Shown here: piece by piece, positions 19,495 through 28,119 of the stretch | Layout: every line of letters starts with the position of its first letter | How positions within the stretch are numbered: the stretch's first letter is position 1 | From: Flavobacterium anhuiense | Lineage (GTDB): Bacteria > Bacteroidota > Bacteroidia > Flavobacteriales > Flavobacteriaceae | NCBI RefSeq assembly: GCF_900101855.1 | Contig: NZ_FMVC01000001.1 | Span: 521,710 to 585,709, forward strand | DNA length: 64,000 bases | Direction: 5' to 3' | Made by a program: the position numbers and the translations under genes | The notes under the pieces: model-generated | The model's database searches: none | What the model was told of the DNA's origin: nothing | What the model saw: only the letters and a program-made list of their open reading frames with translations

Positions 19495-19863
19495 TTAAAC
19501 TTGTTCCTTGTGAAAGGTTTTTAGCAAATTAAAATTGTTACTAAGAGGTGAGTAAAAAAAGTTTATTGGATCTTTTTCCAAATTTATTTTGAATGTTATT
19601 TTGCCCAAACCTATCTCTTCAACATCTTTTAAATCAACTTTAGTATCATCAAAATAAATACTTTTTTCATCAAATTCTATTGTTTTATATTTCTTGAACA
19701 TTTGCATCAAAATAAACGAAGAAAAAGAAAACACTATACATAATAACAAGGCAAGGGTTTCCACAAACGCACTATAGAGCAAAAAGCCTAATGAGCCTAT
19801 GAAAATTATTTTTGAAACTAAATTATACCAAAAACTAATTTCATGATTTAATTTATACTTCAT
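19495..19863 (-). CDS. Small membrane protein of unknown function
   Basis: A 122-aa protein with two hydrophobic helices (about 18-33 and 36-54) followed by a soluble tail containing TIEFDEKSIYFDDTKVDLKD, a pattern reminiscent of PH-like membrane-associated domains. No family is recognised. It starts 2 bp after the stop of the serine hydrolase gene, so the two are probably translated from one mRNA. It is encoded against the suf genes and may be a recent insertion in the locus. Confidence 0.65.
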   Translation of the reverse strand: MKYKLNHEISFWYNLVSKIIFIGSLGFLLYSAFVETLALLLCIVFSFSSFILMQMFKKYKTIEFDEKSIYFDDTKVDLKDVEEIGLGKITFKINLEKDPINFFYSPLSNNFNLLKTFHKEQV

Positions 19864-19865
19864 AA

Positions 19866-21215
19866 TTATTTCCTCAAACTATCAATTACATCCCTCAAAA
19901 ACCCATTAAAATCAAATCCAGGTTCCTCTTCTCTCACACCCATTCTCACGATTACCATATCTTTAGATGGAATAATCGCCACCATTTGACCTTGATAACC
20001 ACTACAATAAAACATATCACGAGGAACATCTGGGAATTTTCCTCCTGCGTTTAACCAGAATTGTGCTCCGTATTTTCCTTCAGAAGTATTGGTTGGAGTT
20101 GCTGTATATTTTACCCAGCTTTCATCAAGGATTTGCTCTCCGTTCCAGTTTCCTTTATGAAGATATAATAATCCAAATTTTGACCAGTCTCTTGGAGTTG
20201 CCCATCCGTATGACGATCCTACAAAAGTTCCAGACATATCTTGTTCAACAATCATCGAATTCATTCCGATTTTGTCGATTACGGCACTGTACCAAAAATC
20301 TAGATATTCTTGCTGTGTTTTAAAATGCCTTCTTAAAATCAGTGACAATAAATTGGTTGTTCCTGAAGAATAATTCCAATGAGTATTTGGTTTAAATTGA
20401 GCAGGTTTTTCCAATTGTACTTTTCCCATATCTTCGGCTTGAAAAAGCATTTTTGTTGCATCGCAAATTGTGCTGTAATTCTCTTCCCATTCTAAACCAG
20501 AATTCATGTGAAGCAAATCGTTAAGCGTAATGTTTTTTCGTTCATCATTTTGCCATTCCACAACTGGTGCAGGTTTATAGATGTCAATTTTCCCTTGTTT
20601 AGCTAAAACTCCAAAAGCCGAACTTGTTATACTTTTAGTCATCGACCAACCCAGAATTTTACTGTCTTTATTAAAACCTGTATCGTATTTTTCGGCAATC
20701 AAATAATCTTTGTATAAAACCACAACTGCACGAGTTCTTTTAATTCTTCCTCCCGTTTTATCAAACGCATTATCAACCGCTTTTTTCAATTTGGAATAAT
20801 CAATATTCGTGAAAGTAGAATCTTTTGGTTCGTTGTTTCCGTATGGAAAAGGAAGATTGTTTTCTAATTTTGTTCTTTTTGGAAGCAGATATGGCTTTGT
20901 AATATCAAAATCATCATTAATCAAAGTTGCCCCAAGACCTTCGCGATAAATGGCTTTTCTTTCTTTCAATCCGTAAACAGAAGAAATAGCAAATTTCCCA
21001 GCATCATCGATTGAGTTTTTAGCCAAATCAACCAAATTGATATCATTGTCGGTTTTCTGAATTAAATCCAACGGACGATTGTCAATAAAATGACCTGACG
21101 CAACACTTTTGGCCGAAAAACCCGAAATTAAATCAAGTTTCGGATAAGTTGTAAATCCGAAATACAAAAAAGCAAGAACCAATACAAGCAAAAGTACTTT
21201 GAGAAATTTTTTCAT
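19866..21215 (-). CDS. Serine hydrolase, class C beta-lactamase family
   Basis: A 449-aa protein with an N-terminal hydrophobic anchor or signal (residues 5-22). Its serine-reactive domain has the SxxK motif at Ser191-Lys194 (GWSMTKS), the Tyr motif in HWNYSSG and a C-terminal YCSGYQG in place of the KTG box. Members of this family are mostly esterases, D-aminopeptidases or penicillin-binding-like proteins; true beta-lactamase activity is not implied. It lies divergently from sufS and heads a two-gene unit with the small membrane protein downstream. Confidence 0.87.
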   Translation of the reverse strand: MKKFLKVLLLVLVLAFLYFGFTTYPKLDLISGFSAKSVASGHFIDNRPLDLIQKTDNDINLVDLAKNSIDDAGKFAISSVYGLKERKAIYREGLGATLINDDFDITKPYLLPKRTKLENNLPFPYGNNEPKDSTFTNIDYSKLKKAVDNAFDKTGGRIKRTRAVVVLYKDYLIAEKYDTGFNKDSKILGWSMTKSITSSAFGVLAKQGKIDIYKPAPVVEWQNDERKNITLNDLLHMNSGLEWEENYSTICDATKMLFQAEDMGKVQLEKPAQFKPNTHWNYSSGTTNLLSLILRRHFKTQQEYLDFWYSAVIDKIGMNSMIVEQDMSGTFVGSSYGWATPRDWSKFGLLYLHKGNWNGEQILDESWVKYTATPTNTSEGKYGAQFWLNAGGKFPDVPRDMFYCSGYQGQMVAIIPSKDMVIVRMGVREEEPGFDFNGFLRDVIDSLRK

Positions 21216-21400
21216 GATGAGTTAGTATTTTTATTGCAATATAAATAATTTATGTTCACGATTTTAGAACTCAAATTAGAAATCTGTTTCGGATAATTCA
21301 GAAAAGCAAATCATTTTTTGCAGAATCAGTATTTGCTCCTGTAACAATGGCGCCATAAAAGGAAATTATAGAATTACTGTATAAACAAATTTAGTTTTAG

Positions 21401-21408
21401 TACTTTTG
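21401..21408 (+). promoter_or_regulatory. -7 promoter element for the sufS-led operon
   Basis: TACTTTTG matches TAnnTTTG and lies 26 bp before the sufS ATG. The upstream TTG is not evident. Confidence 0.45.
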
Positions 21409-21433
21409 TAAATAGATTTTTTCTAAATAAGAC

Positions 21434-22648
21434 ATGCTAGATATTCAAAAAATAAGAGCTGATTTCCCGATACTTTCACAAACTGTAAACGGAAAGCTAT
21501 TAGTATATTTCGACAACGGAGCTACTTCGCAAAAACCACAAGTTGTAATTGATGCTGAAGTAAAATATTATAACGAAATTAATGCCAACATTCACCGTGG
21601 CGTTCACACTTTAAGCCAGTTAGCAACTGATGCTTATGAGGTTGCGCGCGGAAAAGTAAAAGATCACATCAACGCAAAACATGCCCATGAAGTGCTTTTT
21701 ACTTCAGGAACAACACATGGTATTAATTTAGTTGCAAACGGATTTGCTTCGATCTTAAAACCGGGTGATGAAGTAGTTGTTTCTTCTTTGGAACATCACA
21801 GTAATATTGTGCCTTGGCAGATGTTATGCGAAAAAACGGGTGCTATTTTGAAAGTAATTCCAATTGATGAAAACGGAGAATTAATTATTGAGGAATTTGA
21901 TAAACTGCTTTCAGATAAAACGAAAATTGTTACTGTAAATCATATTTCAAATGCGTTGGGTGTAATCAATCCAATCAAATATATTATTGAAAAAGCACAT
22001 GCTGTAGGTGCCGCAGTTTTAATTGACGGCGCGCAGGCAGTGCCGCATTTAAAACCAGATGTTCAGGAATTAGACTGTGATTTTTATGCTTTTTCTGGCC
22101 ATAAAATGTGCGGTCCAACGGGAACTGGAATTTTGTACGGAAAAGAAGAATGGCTAAACAAGCTTCCTCCATATCAAGGCGGTGGCGAAATGATCAAAGA
22201 AGTGACTTTCGAAAAAACAACTTATGCTGATCTTCCTCATAAATTTGAAGCCGGAACGCCAAACATAGCTGGTGGAATTGTTTTAGGAACTGCTATTGAT
22301 TATTTAAACAGTGTTGGTTTCGAAAACATTCAGGCTTACGAACACGAACTTTTAGAACACGCTACAAAACGTCTTAACGAAATTGAAGGTATTCGAATTT
22401 ACGGAAACACCAAAAATAAAGCGTCTGTAGTTTCGTTTAATATTGATGGAATCCATCCGTATGATGTTGGTTCTATTATAGATAAATTAGGAATTGCCGT
22501 TAGAACTGGACATCATTGCGCACAACCCATTATGAATTTCTTTTGTATTCCGGGGACAATTCGTGCTTCGTTTTCTTTCTATAATACTAAAGAGGAAATC
22601 GATCAAATGGTTGGTGCAGTTAAGAAAGCACAAACTATGTTAAGCTAA
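21434..22648 (+). CDS. sufS: SufS cysteine desulfurase
   Basis: A PLP enzyme that removes sulfur from L-cysteine and hands the persulfide to SufE. The 404-aa protein shows YFDNGATSQKP, TSGTTHGIN, the PLP Lys in FSGHKMCGPTGTG (about residue 224) and the persulfide Cys in RTGHHCAQP (about 362), the short-loop context of group II (SufS) enzymes. First gene of an operon with the lipoprotein, sufE, sufT and DUF2480 genes. Confidence 0.97.
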   Translation: MLDIQKIRADFPILSQTVNGKLLVYFDNGATSQKPQVVIDAEVKYYNEINANIHRGVHTLSQLATDAYEVARGKVKDHINAKHAHEVLFTSGTTHGINLVANGFASILKPGDEVVVSSLEHHSNIVPWQMLCEKTGAILKVIPIDENGELIIEEFDKLLSDKTKIVTVNHISNALGVINPIKYIIEKAHAVGAAVLIDGAQAVPHLKPDVQELDCDFYAFSGHKMCGPTGTGILYGKEEWLNKLPPYQGGGEMIKEVTFEKTTYADLPHKFEAGTPNIAGGIVLGTAIDYLNSVGFENIQAYEHELLEHATKRLNEIEGIRIYGNTKNKASVVSFNIDGIHPYDVGSIIDKLGIAVRTGHHCAQPIMNFFCIPGTIRASFSFYNTKEEIDQMVGAVKKAQTMLS

Positions 22649-22662
22649 CAAAAACAAATTAT

Positions 22663-23088
22663 ATGCGAATAGTATCATTATTACTCCTGACGCTTTTTAT
22701 TGCTACGGGATGCTGCAGTCAAAAAAAAGCAGATATGAAATCTACACAAATTGAATATTCTGCAATGTCGAGAGGCTATTACAAAAGTATTGTAGTCCAA
22801 AATAAATCGGTTTCTGTTGTTAAAGAACGCAACGCCGAAGCTGTTAAAAGCAATATTGATGATGCAAAATGGAATAAAATTGTTGATGCCTATTCAAAAG
22901 TAAATTTAGAAAGTCTTTCTTCTTTAAAAGCACCAACAGACAAACGCACGTATGACGGCGCCGCAATAGGAAATTTAAAAATAACTAAAGACGGAAAAAC
23001 ATACGAAACTGCAGGTTTTGACAATGGTTTTCCGCCAAAAGAAATCGAGAAACTAGTAAACTTATTAGTTGATTTTGCTAAAGAATAA
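22663..23088 (+). CDS. Unknown lipoprotein inside the suf operon
   Basis: A 141-aa predicted lipoprotein (signal MRIVSLLLLTLFIATGC, lipidated at Cys17 or 18). The soluble part includes YDGAAIGNLKITKDGKTYET and ends FPPKEIEKLVNLLVDFAKE. I recognise no named family. It starts 14 bp after sufS and ends 2 bp before sufE, so co-expression with the SUF system is nearly certain from layout. Why an envelope protein is embedded between desulfurase and sulfur acceptor is unclear. Confidence 0.75.
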   Translation: MRIVSLLLLTLFIATGCCSQKKADMKSTQIEYSAMSRGYYKSIVVQNKSVSVVKERNAEAVKSNIDDAKWNKIVDAYSKVNLESLSSLKAPTDKRTYDGAAIGNLKITKDGKTYETAGFDNGFPPKEIEKLVNLLVDFAKE

Positions 23089-23090
23089 TT

Positions 23091-23516
23091 ATGACGATAA
23101 AAGAAATACAAGACGAAATAATAGACGAATTTTCAATGTTCGACGATTGGATGCAGCGTTATGAATACATCATCGAGCTAGGAAAAAGTCTTCCGTTAAT
23201 TAAAGAAGAATACAAAACCGACAATAATTTAATCAAAGGCTGCCAATCAAAAGTTTGGCTGCAGGGTGAAGAACAAGACGATAAAATCGTTTTTACAGCA
23301 GACAGTGATGCTATTTTAACGAAAGGAATAATTGCGATTTTAATTCGTGCTTTCTCTAATCAAAAAGCAAAAGATATTCTGGAAGCTGATACTGATTTTA
23401 TAGACGAAATCGGCCTAAAAGAACATTTATCTGCAACTCGTGCCAACGGTTTGGTTTCGATGATCAAAAACATCAAAATGTACGCTTTGGCTTTTGACGC
23501 TAAAAACAAAAATTAA
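23091..23516 (+). CDS. sufE: SufE sulfur acceptor protein
   Basis: SufE takes persulfide sulfur from SufS and delivers it to SufB. The 141-aa protein has the active-site Cys51 in the conserved KGCQSKVW motif, which matches the family position. Two bp separate it from the lipoprotein gene. Confidence 0.96.
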   Translation: MTIKEIQDEIIDEFSMFDDWMQRYEYIIELGKSLPLIKEEYKTDNNLIKGCQSKVWLQGEEQDDKIVFTADSDAILTKGIIAILIRAFSNQKAKDILEADTDFIDEIGLKEHLSATRANGLVSMIKNIKMYALAFDAKNKN

Positions 23517-23519
23517 GAA

Positions 23520-23640
23520 ATTTTAAACCATTAAGGCATTAAGGTTCATAAAGCTTTATGCTTAATTTTCTAAGTAATTAGAAGGGAATTAAGTAAACTA
23601 TAAAACTTAATTTTCTTAATCTCTTAATGGTAAAACAAAT
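23520..23640 (+). repeat. Self-complementary spacer between sufE and sufT
   Basis: The word ACCATTAAGGCATTAAGG near 23526 is mirrored by CTTAATCTCTTAATGGT near 23615, with more TTAAT/ATTAA words between. It spans nearly the whole intergenic gap. Confidence 0.5.
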
Positions 23641-23647
23641 ATACAAA

Positions 23648-23971
23648 ATGGAACAAGAAATTGATACAAACGAATTAGGAGAATCAATCGTAAGAGTTTT
23701 AAAAGGCATTTACGATCCTGAGATTCCAGTAGATATTTACGAATTAGGATTAATTTACGACGTAATGGTAAATACAGATTACGAAGTAAAAATCCTTATG
23801 ACGCTGACTTCACCAAACTGCCCTGTTGCAGAAAGTTTGCCAAGAGAAGTAGAAGAAAAAGTAAAAGCAATCGAAAACATTAAAGATGTTGATGTTGAAA
23901 TTACTTTTGATCCGCCTTGGAGCAAAGATTTAATGAGCGAAGAAGCTAAATTAGAATTAGGAATGCTTTAA
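23648..23971 (+). CDS. sufT: SufT-like MIP18/DUF59 family Fe-S assembly protein
   Basis: A 107-aa DUF59 protein (LKGIYDPEIPVDIYELGLIY, then TLTSPNCPVAESLP with the conserved Cys, then ITFDPPWSKDLM). SufT and related proteins help mature Fe-S proteins under high demand. The ATG at 23648 gives the expected acidic N-terminus; an upstream ATG at 23627 lies in the spacer repeat. Confidence 0.92.
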   Translation: MEQEIDTNELGESIVRVLKGIYDPEIPVDIYELGLIYDVMVNTDYEVKILMTLTSPNCPVAESLPREVEEKVKAIENIKDVDVEITFDPPWSKDLMSEEAKLELGML

Positions 23972-23974
23972 AAA

Positions 23975-24042
23975 AGTATACAGTTTACAGTCACAGTCTC
24001 AGTTAAAAACTGCTACTGTGACTGTGACTGAAAACTAAAAAA
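23975..24042 (+). repeat. Self-complementary spacer between sufT and the DUF2480 gene
   Basis: ACAGTCACAGTCTCAG is followed after a short loop by ACTGTGACTGTGACTG, giving a strong imperfect hairpin made of one iterated word. Confidence 0.6.
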
Positions 24043-24043
24043 A

Positions 24044-24553
24044 ATGGAAGAAATCATCAATAAAGTTGCCAATAGTGCTTTAGAAGTTTTTGATCTTGAG
24101 GATTATTACCCAAAAGGAATGCGAGTGCAGATTGACATTTCGCAATGGCTTTTGGAAGGATTTTTATTGAAAGAAAAGGACTTTAGAGAACATCTTAAAA
24201 ATCACGATTGGTCACAATATCAGGATCAATATGTAGCTGTAAACTGCAGTACAGATGCGATTATTCCGGCTTGGGCATTAATTTTAGTTGGTGTTCATCT
24301 GGCTCCTTTTGCTAAAAAAGTAGTAAACGGAACTATAGAAGATCTTGACGCAAGCCTTTATGAAGAGCTTTTAAGCAAAATAGATTACTCTGTTTACAAA
24401 GGCAAACCGGTCATTGTAAAAGGCTGTTCTAGAAAGCCAGTTCCTATGCGCGCTTACATTTTAGCTACAAATTATTTACAGCCATTTGCCCGCAGTATTA
24501 TGTACGGCGAAGCATGTTCAGCAGTGCCTTTATACAAAGATTCTAAGAAATAA
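24044..24553 (+). CDS. DUF2480 family protein linked to the suf operon
   Basis: A 169-aa soluble protein with family-typical stretches VAVNCSTDAIIPAWAL and VIVKGCSRKPVPMRAY, plus several cysteines (in NCS, KGCS and ACS). DUF2480 genes commonly lie beside sufE/sufT in Flavobacteriia. The function is unknown; the two conserved Cys motifs and the location make a role in Fe-S or sulfur handling plausible but unproven. Last gene of the sufS-led unit. Confidence 0.85.
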   Translation: MEEIINKVANSALEVFDLEDYYPKGMRVQIDISQWLLEGFLLKEKDFREHLKNHDWSQYQDQYVAVNCSTDAIIPAWALILVGVHLAPFAKKVVNGTIEDLDASLYEELLSKIDYSVYKGKPVIVKGCSRKPVPMRAYILATNYLQPFARSIMYGEACSAVPLYKDSKK

Positions 24554-24599
24554 CCTGCAATAACACTACAGCAAACCTTAACTTTCCATTGGTTTTTAG

Positions 24600-24607
24600 T
24601 ATATTTG
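24600..24607 (+). promoter_or_regulatory. -7 promoter element for the DUF3078 gene
   Basis: TATATTTG matches the consensus and is 26 bp before the ATG, so this gene may be transcribed separately from suf. Confidence 0.4.
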
Positions 24608-24632
24608 GTAATACACTTCTAAACTAAAGACC

Positions 24633-25583
24633 ATGAGAAAGCTAACCCTATTACTTTTCATTTTAGTAAATTTCACATTTGTACAAGCCCAAAATTCAGA
24701 AAAAGAGTTAATTCAAAATACTGAAAAAGCAGTAAAAAAAATTAACGATACTATAGAAGGAGAAGGGTGGAAAACAAAAGGAACTGTTTCCCTTTTATTA
24801 AACCAATCGAGTTTTAACAACTGGATTGCAGGTGGAGAAGATAGCTTTTCTGGAACATTAGGAATCAATTATGATTTCAATTACAAAAAAGACGATTTAA
24901 CTTGGGACAACAAAATTTTAGCATCGTACGGTCTTCTTCAAACCAAAAATGATGACTTCACAAAAAAAACAGATGACCGTTTAGAATTCAATTCTATTCT
25001 CGGAAAAAGAGCCTTTGGAGAATGGTATTATTCATACTTCTTAAATTTTAGAACACAATTTTCAACTGGCTACATTTATGATCAAGATGCCAATGGAAAG
25101 CAAATAAGGACTGAACAAACCAAATTTATGTCTCCTGGATATCTTACCACAGGGCCAGGTATTTACTGGACAAAAGATGACAATCTTAAAATAAATTTTG
25201 CTCCGCTAACTTCAAAATTCACTTTCGTAGACAGCGCCTATACAACTGGAATTGATAGATTTACAGGATTGCCATATGTAGACGGCAGTTATTTTGGCGT
25301 TGATGAAGGCAAAAGCATACGTTACGAGCTTGGTTTTTATGCTTCAGTTTATTATAAATTGGCGATCATGACAAACGTGACTGCCGAAAACACACTTAAC
25401 CTTTATTCCAATTATCTCGAAGACCCACAAAATGTCGATATAAATTATTCCCTAAATGTTATAATGAAAATCAACAAGTTTCTATCTGCTAATTTATCGT
25501 TTCAGGCTATTTATGATGATAATGCATTTGCCGGACTTCAAACTAGAGAAGTATTTGGTCTAGGCGTTAATTTTGGGTTTTAA
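24633..25583 (+). CDS. DUF3078 family outer-membrane barrel protein
   Basis: A 316-aa exported protein with a signal peptide (1-19, ending VQA). The family mark WKTKGTVSLLLNQSSFNNW and GGEDSFSGTLGINYDF is followed by alternating aromatic strands that end in an outer-membrane-type terminal segment (FGLGVNFGF). Probably a porin-like or structural barrel; the cargo is unknown. Own promoter, convergent with hflX. Confidence 0.85.
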   Translation: MRKLTLLLFILVNFTFVQAQNSEKELIQNTEKAVKKINDTIEGEGWKTKGTVSLLLNQSSFNNWIAGGEDSFSGTLGINYDFNYKKDDLTWDNKILASYGLLQTKNDDFTKKTDDRLEFNSILGKRAFGEWYYSYFLNFRTQFSTGYIYDQDANGKQIRTEQTKFMSPGYLTTGPGIYWTKDDNLKINFAPLTSKFTFVDSAYTTGIDRFTGLPYVDGSYFGVDEGKSIRYELGFYASVYYKLAIMTNVTAENTLNLYSNYLEDPQNVDINYSLNVIMKINKFLSANLSFQAIYDDNAFAGLQTREVFGLGVNFGF

Positions 25584-25607
25584 TTATTGCATGAGCAAGA
25601 TTTCAAC

Positions 25608-25690
25608 AAATAGATTTAAAAAAATATGAATACCGCAGATTAAGGAATTATTTAGATTAAATTCTTTTAAATCTTTAATCTGCAACAAAA
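25608..25690 (+). repeat. Self-complementary spacer downstream of the DUF3078 gene
   Basis: CGCAGATTAAGG near 25632 is mirrored by TCTTTAATCTGC near 25672, with GATTAA/TTAAT words in between. Confidence 0.45.
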
Positions 25691-25722
25691 CAAAAAACGG
25701 CTTTTGATTTCTCAAAAGCCGT
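25691..25722 (-). terminator. Terminator of hflX
   Basis: ACGGCTTTTGA (25697-25707) pairs with TCAAAAGCCGT (25712-25722); on the minus strand a T run follows. Confidence 0.85.
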
Positions 25723-25726
25723 TCCT

Positions 25727-26959
25727 TTATTCTTCTTCATCCTTTTCAACTGCATCCTTATAATCTGGATACAAGAAATTGTTGTAAGGAAAACGCGTAA
25801 TATGAATCTGGCGAACCGCTTCATAAACTGTTTCTCTAAATTCTTCGAAATTCTCTTTGTTTCTGGCAGAAATAAACAATGCTTTATCCTGCCCTACATT
25901 ACTCATCCAAGTTTGTTTCCACTCGTCAAGTGTCCAGTGTTTTCTGGTTCTTTCTGTAATCAAATCATCTTCATCGATAGTAAGATGTTTGTAGGCATCG
26001 ATTTTATTAAAAACCATAATAGTTGGTTTGTCGTTGCTTTTTATTTCCTGTAAAGTCTTATTTACAGACTCGATATGATCTTCAAAATCTGGATGCGAAA
26101 TATCTACCACATGAAGCAATAAATCCGCTTCACGAACCTCATCTAAGGTACTTTTAAAAGAATCAACCAATTGTGTTGGCAGTTTTCGAATAAATCCTAC
26201 CGTATCAGAAAGTAAAAAAGGAAGGTTTTTAATCACCACTTTTCTAACTGTTGTATCTAAAGTTGCAAACAATTTATTCTCAACAAAAACATCACTTTTA
26301 CCAATTGCATTCATCAAAGTCGATTTTCCGACATTGGTATATCCAACAAGAGCTACACGGACCATTGCTCCGCGATTGCTTCGCTGAATACTCATTTGTT
26401 TGTCAATTGTTTTGATTTTATCTTTCAATAACGAAATTCGGTCACGCACAATACGTCTATCGGTTTCAATCTCTGTTTCTCCAGGTCCACGCATACCAAT
26501 ACCCCCTTTTTGACGTTCAAGGTGTGTCCATAAACCAGAAAGTCTCGGAAGTAAATATTGACATTGTGCCAATTCTACCTGAGTTCTTGCATATGAAGTT
26601 TCGGCTCTTTGCGCAAAAATGTCTAGAATTAAATTTGTTCGGTCTAGAATTTTACAGTCAATAATTCTTGATATATTTTTCTGCTGAGATGGCGTTAATT
26701 CATCATCAAAAATTACAGTCGATATTTTGTTTTCTTTTACAAAAAGATTGATGTCATCAATTTTCCCTGTACCCACAAAAGTCTTCGGATTAGGGCGTTC
26801 CATTTTTTGCGAAAAGCGCTTAATGACCTCACCTCCTGCGGTAAAAGTCAGAAACTCCAATTCGTCTAAATATTCATTTAGTTTTTCTTCACTTTGATTC
26901 TGAGTGACAATACCAACAATTACTGTTCTCTCAAAATTTATAACTTCTTTTTCTAACAT
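25727..26959 (-). CDS. hflX: GTPase HflX, ribosome-associated
   Basis: HflX binds the 50S subunit and rescues or splits stalled ribosomes under stress. The 410-aa protein has the N-terminal glycine-rich helical domain (ERQKGGIGMRGPGETEIETD). The GTPase motifs are G1 GYTNVGKSTL, G3 DTVGFI and G4 NKID. The C-terminal extension is short. A good promoter lies directly upstream. Confidence 0.96.
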   Translation of the reverse strand: MLEKEVINFERTVIVGIVTQNQSEEKLNEYLDELEFLTFTAGGEVIKRFSQKMERPNPKTFVGTGKIDDINLFVKENKISTVIFDDELTPSQQKNISRIIDCKILDRTNLILDIFAQRAETSYARTQVELAQCQYLLPRLSGLWTHLERQKGGIGMRGPGETEIETDRRIVRDRISLLKDKIKTIDKQMSIQRSNRGAMVRVALVGYTNVGKSTLMNAIGKSDVFVENKLFATLDTTVRKVVIKNLPFLLSDTVGFIRKLPTQLVDSFKSTLDEVREADLLLHVVDISHPDFEDHIESVNKTLQEIKSNDKPTIMVFNKIDAYKHLTIDEDDLITERTRKHWTLDEWKQTWMSNVGQDKALFISARNKENFEEFRETVYEAVRQIHITRFPYNNFLYPDYKDAVEKDEEE

Positions 26960-26975
26960 AGTCTTGAATAAGGTG

Positions 26976-27005
26976 CAAATTTAATCATTTGTCAGCTACA
27001 ATCAA
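26976..27005 (-). promoter_or_regulatory. hflX promoter (-33 TTG, -7 TAAATTTG)
   Basis: On the minus strand TTG at 27005-27003 and TAAATTTG at 26983-26976 are separated by 19 bp, a full Bacteroidota consensus. The expected transcript start is about 12 nt before the hflX ATG. Confidence 0.65.
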
Positions 27006-27125
27006 TTATACAATTTTGTTTTTACATTTATATTTAAAAGAATACATTACAAAAAAAATGGAACCCGTTAAGATAAACTCAACTAAAGTTCCACTTTTCA
27101 AATGAATGGTCTAAGTTTAAAACCC

Positions 27126-27983
27126 TTATTCGTAAATAAACGTTTTTTCCGTTTTCACAATTCCGTTTTCTTCTATCTGAGAGCAAGAAATCGGATAGTT
27201 TAATTTGTTGTATTTGTATTTTCTGCTTATTGCAACTAATGCTGTAGATGATGGACTGAAATTAACTTCATTATTATAAGAAATTGATTCAAACTCAAAT
27301 TCTTCTTCATGATATGAAATCATAGGTACAATTACTTTGTAATTATCTCCAAAAAGACTTTGAACGATTAACTGATCAACCGATTTTTTATCATCATAAG
27401 TAAATGATTTAGAGATTTTATCTCCAACCAATCCTTTATGTCTTGACACATTATCGTTTACATAAACGTATTCTAATTTTCCAATGATGGCCTTGTTTCT
27501 ATCGCGTGACGTACGTCTTACAATAATTCCGTTTTCAACAAGATATTCAATATCATCTACTAAATTCTGATGATTGGTGCTCTTTTTTGTTGTTACTTTT
27601 ACCCTTGCGCCTTCATAAACAAATGAAACAGTCTTGGTAATATAATTTGGACCTTCTTGGTATTTTTTTACAAATTTGGTAATATTATTGTCGGCGTTAT
27701 AAGTATAGTTGATTACTTCTTTCCAGTCGCTTCCTACCTTATCTTTTACAGTCATATCCAGCAATCCGTTTTTGTTGTAATAAAAATGCTGTACAACATC
27801 TGAAGTGGTTATTGTTTGAAGCTTACCGTCTTTAAAAACCATTGTTTTGTTAACAATTTCTCCGTCTTTAGAGTTTTGGTAATTTGTTTTTACAATGTTG
27901 ATCTGCTTTAGCTTAACGTTGTCTTGACTGTGCATCAAGAAAGGAAACACCATCCATAAGATGGCAATAAAGTAGGTTTTCAT
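27126..27983 (-). CDS. Exported protein of unknown function
   Basis: About 285 aa from the ATG at 27983, which begins a clear signal peptide (MKTYFIAILWMVFPFLMHSQ). The mature part has strand-like repeats such as HFYYNKNGLLDMTVKD and NYTYNADNNITKFVKK, similar to the loose YD-type strand pattern in many secreted Bacteroidota proteins. No catalytic motif or sorting domain is visible. An in-frame ATG ten codons upstream was rejected because it would precede the signal peptide with polar residues. Confidence 0.7.
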   Translation of the reverse strand: MKTYFIAILWMVFPFLMHSQDNVKLKQINIVKTNYQNSKDGEIVNKTMVFKDGKLQTITTSDVVQHFYYNKNGLLDMTVKDKVGSDWKEVINYTYNADNNITKFVKKYQEGPNYITKTVSFVYEGARVKVTTKKSTNHQNLVDDIEYLVENGIIVRRTSRDRNKAIIGKLEYVYVNDNVSRHKGLVGDKISKSFTYDDKKSVDQLIVQSLFGDNYKVIVPMISYHEEEFEFESISYNNEVNFSPSSTALVAISRKYKYNKLNYPISCSQIEENGIVKTEKTFIYE

Positions 27984-28119
27984 GTGGTATTTGTATTGAT
28001 TTGGGATGACCAAAGTACAAAATTCATTTAGATTTTAACTATTTGAAATACAAAAACTACAAACTTTTAAACAAAACACTAAAAATCAATACATTATTTA
28101 TAAAAATAAAATTCACGCC

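Noticed and set aside
19866..21215. Serine hydrolase as an antibiotic-resistance beta-lactamase
   Set aside because: It has SxxK but lacks a KTG box and looks like the esterase/PBP-like side of the family, so no resistance claim is justified.
27055..27098. TGGAAC...GTTCCA hairpin downstream of the 27126-27983 gene as a terminator
   Set aside because: The stem is only 6 bp with a loop of about 23 nt; too weak to call.
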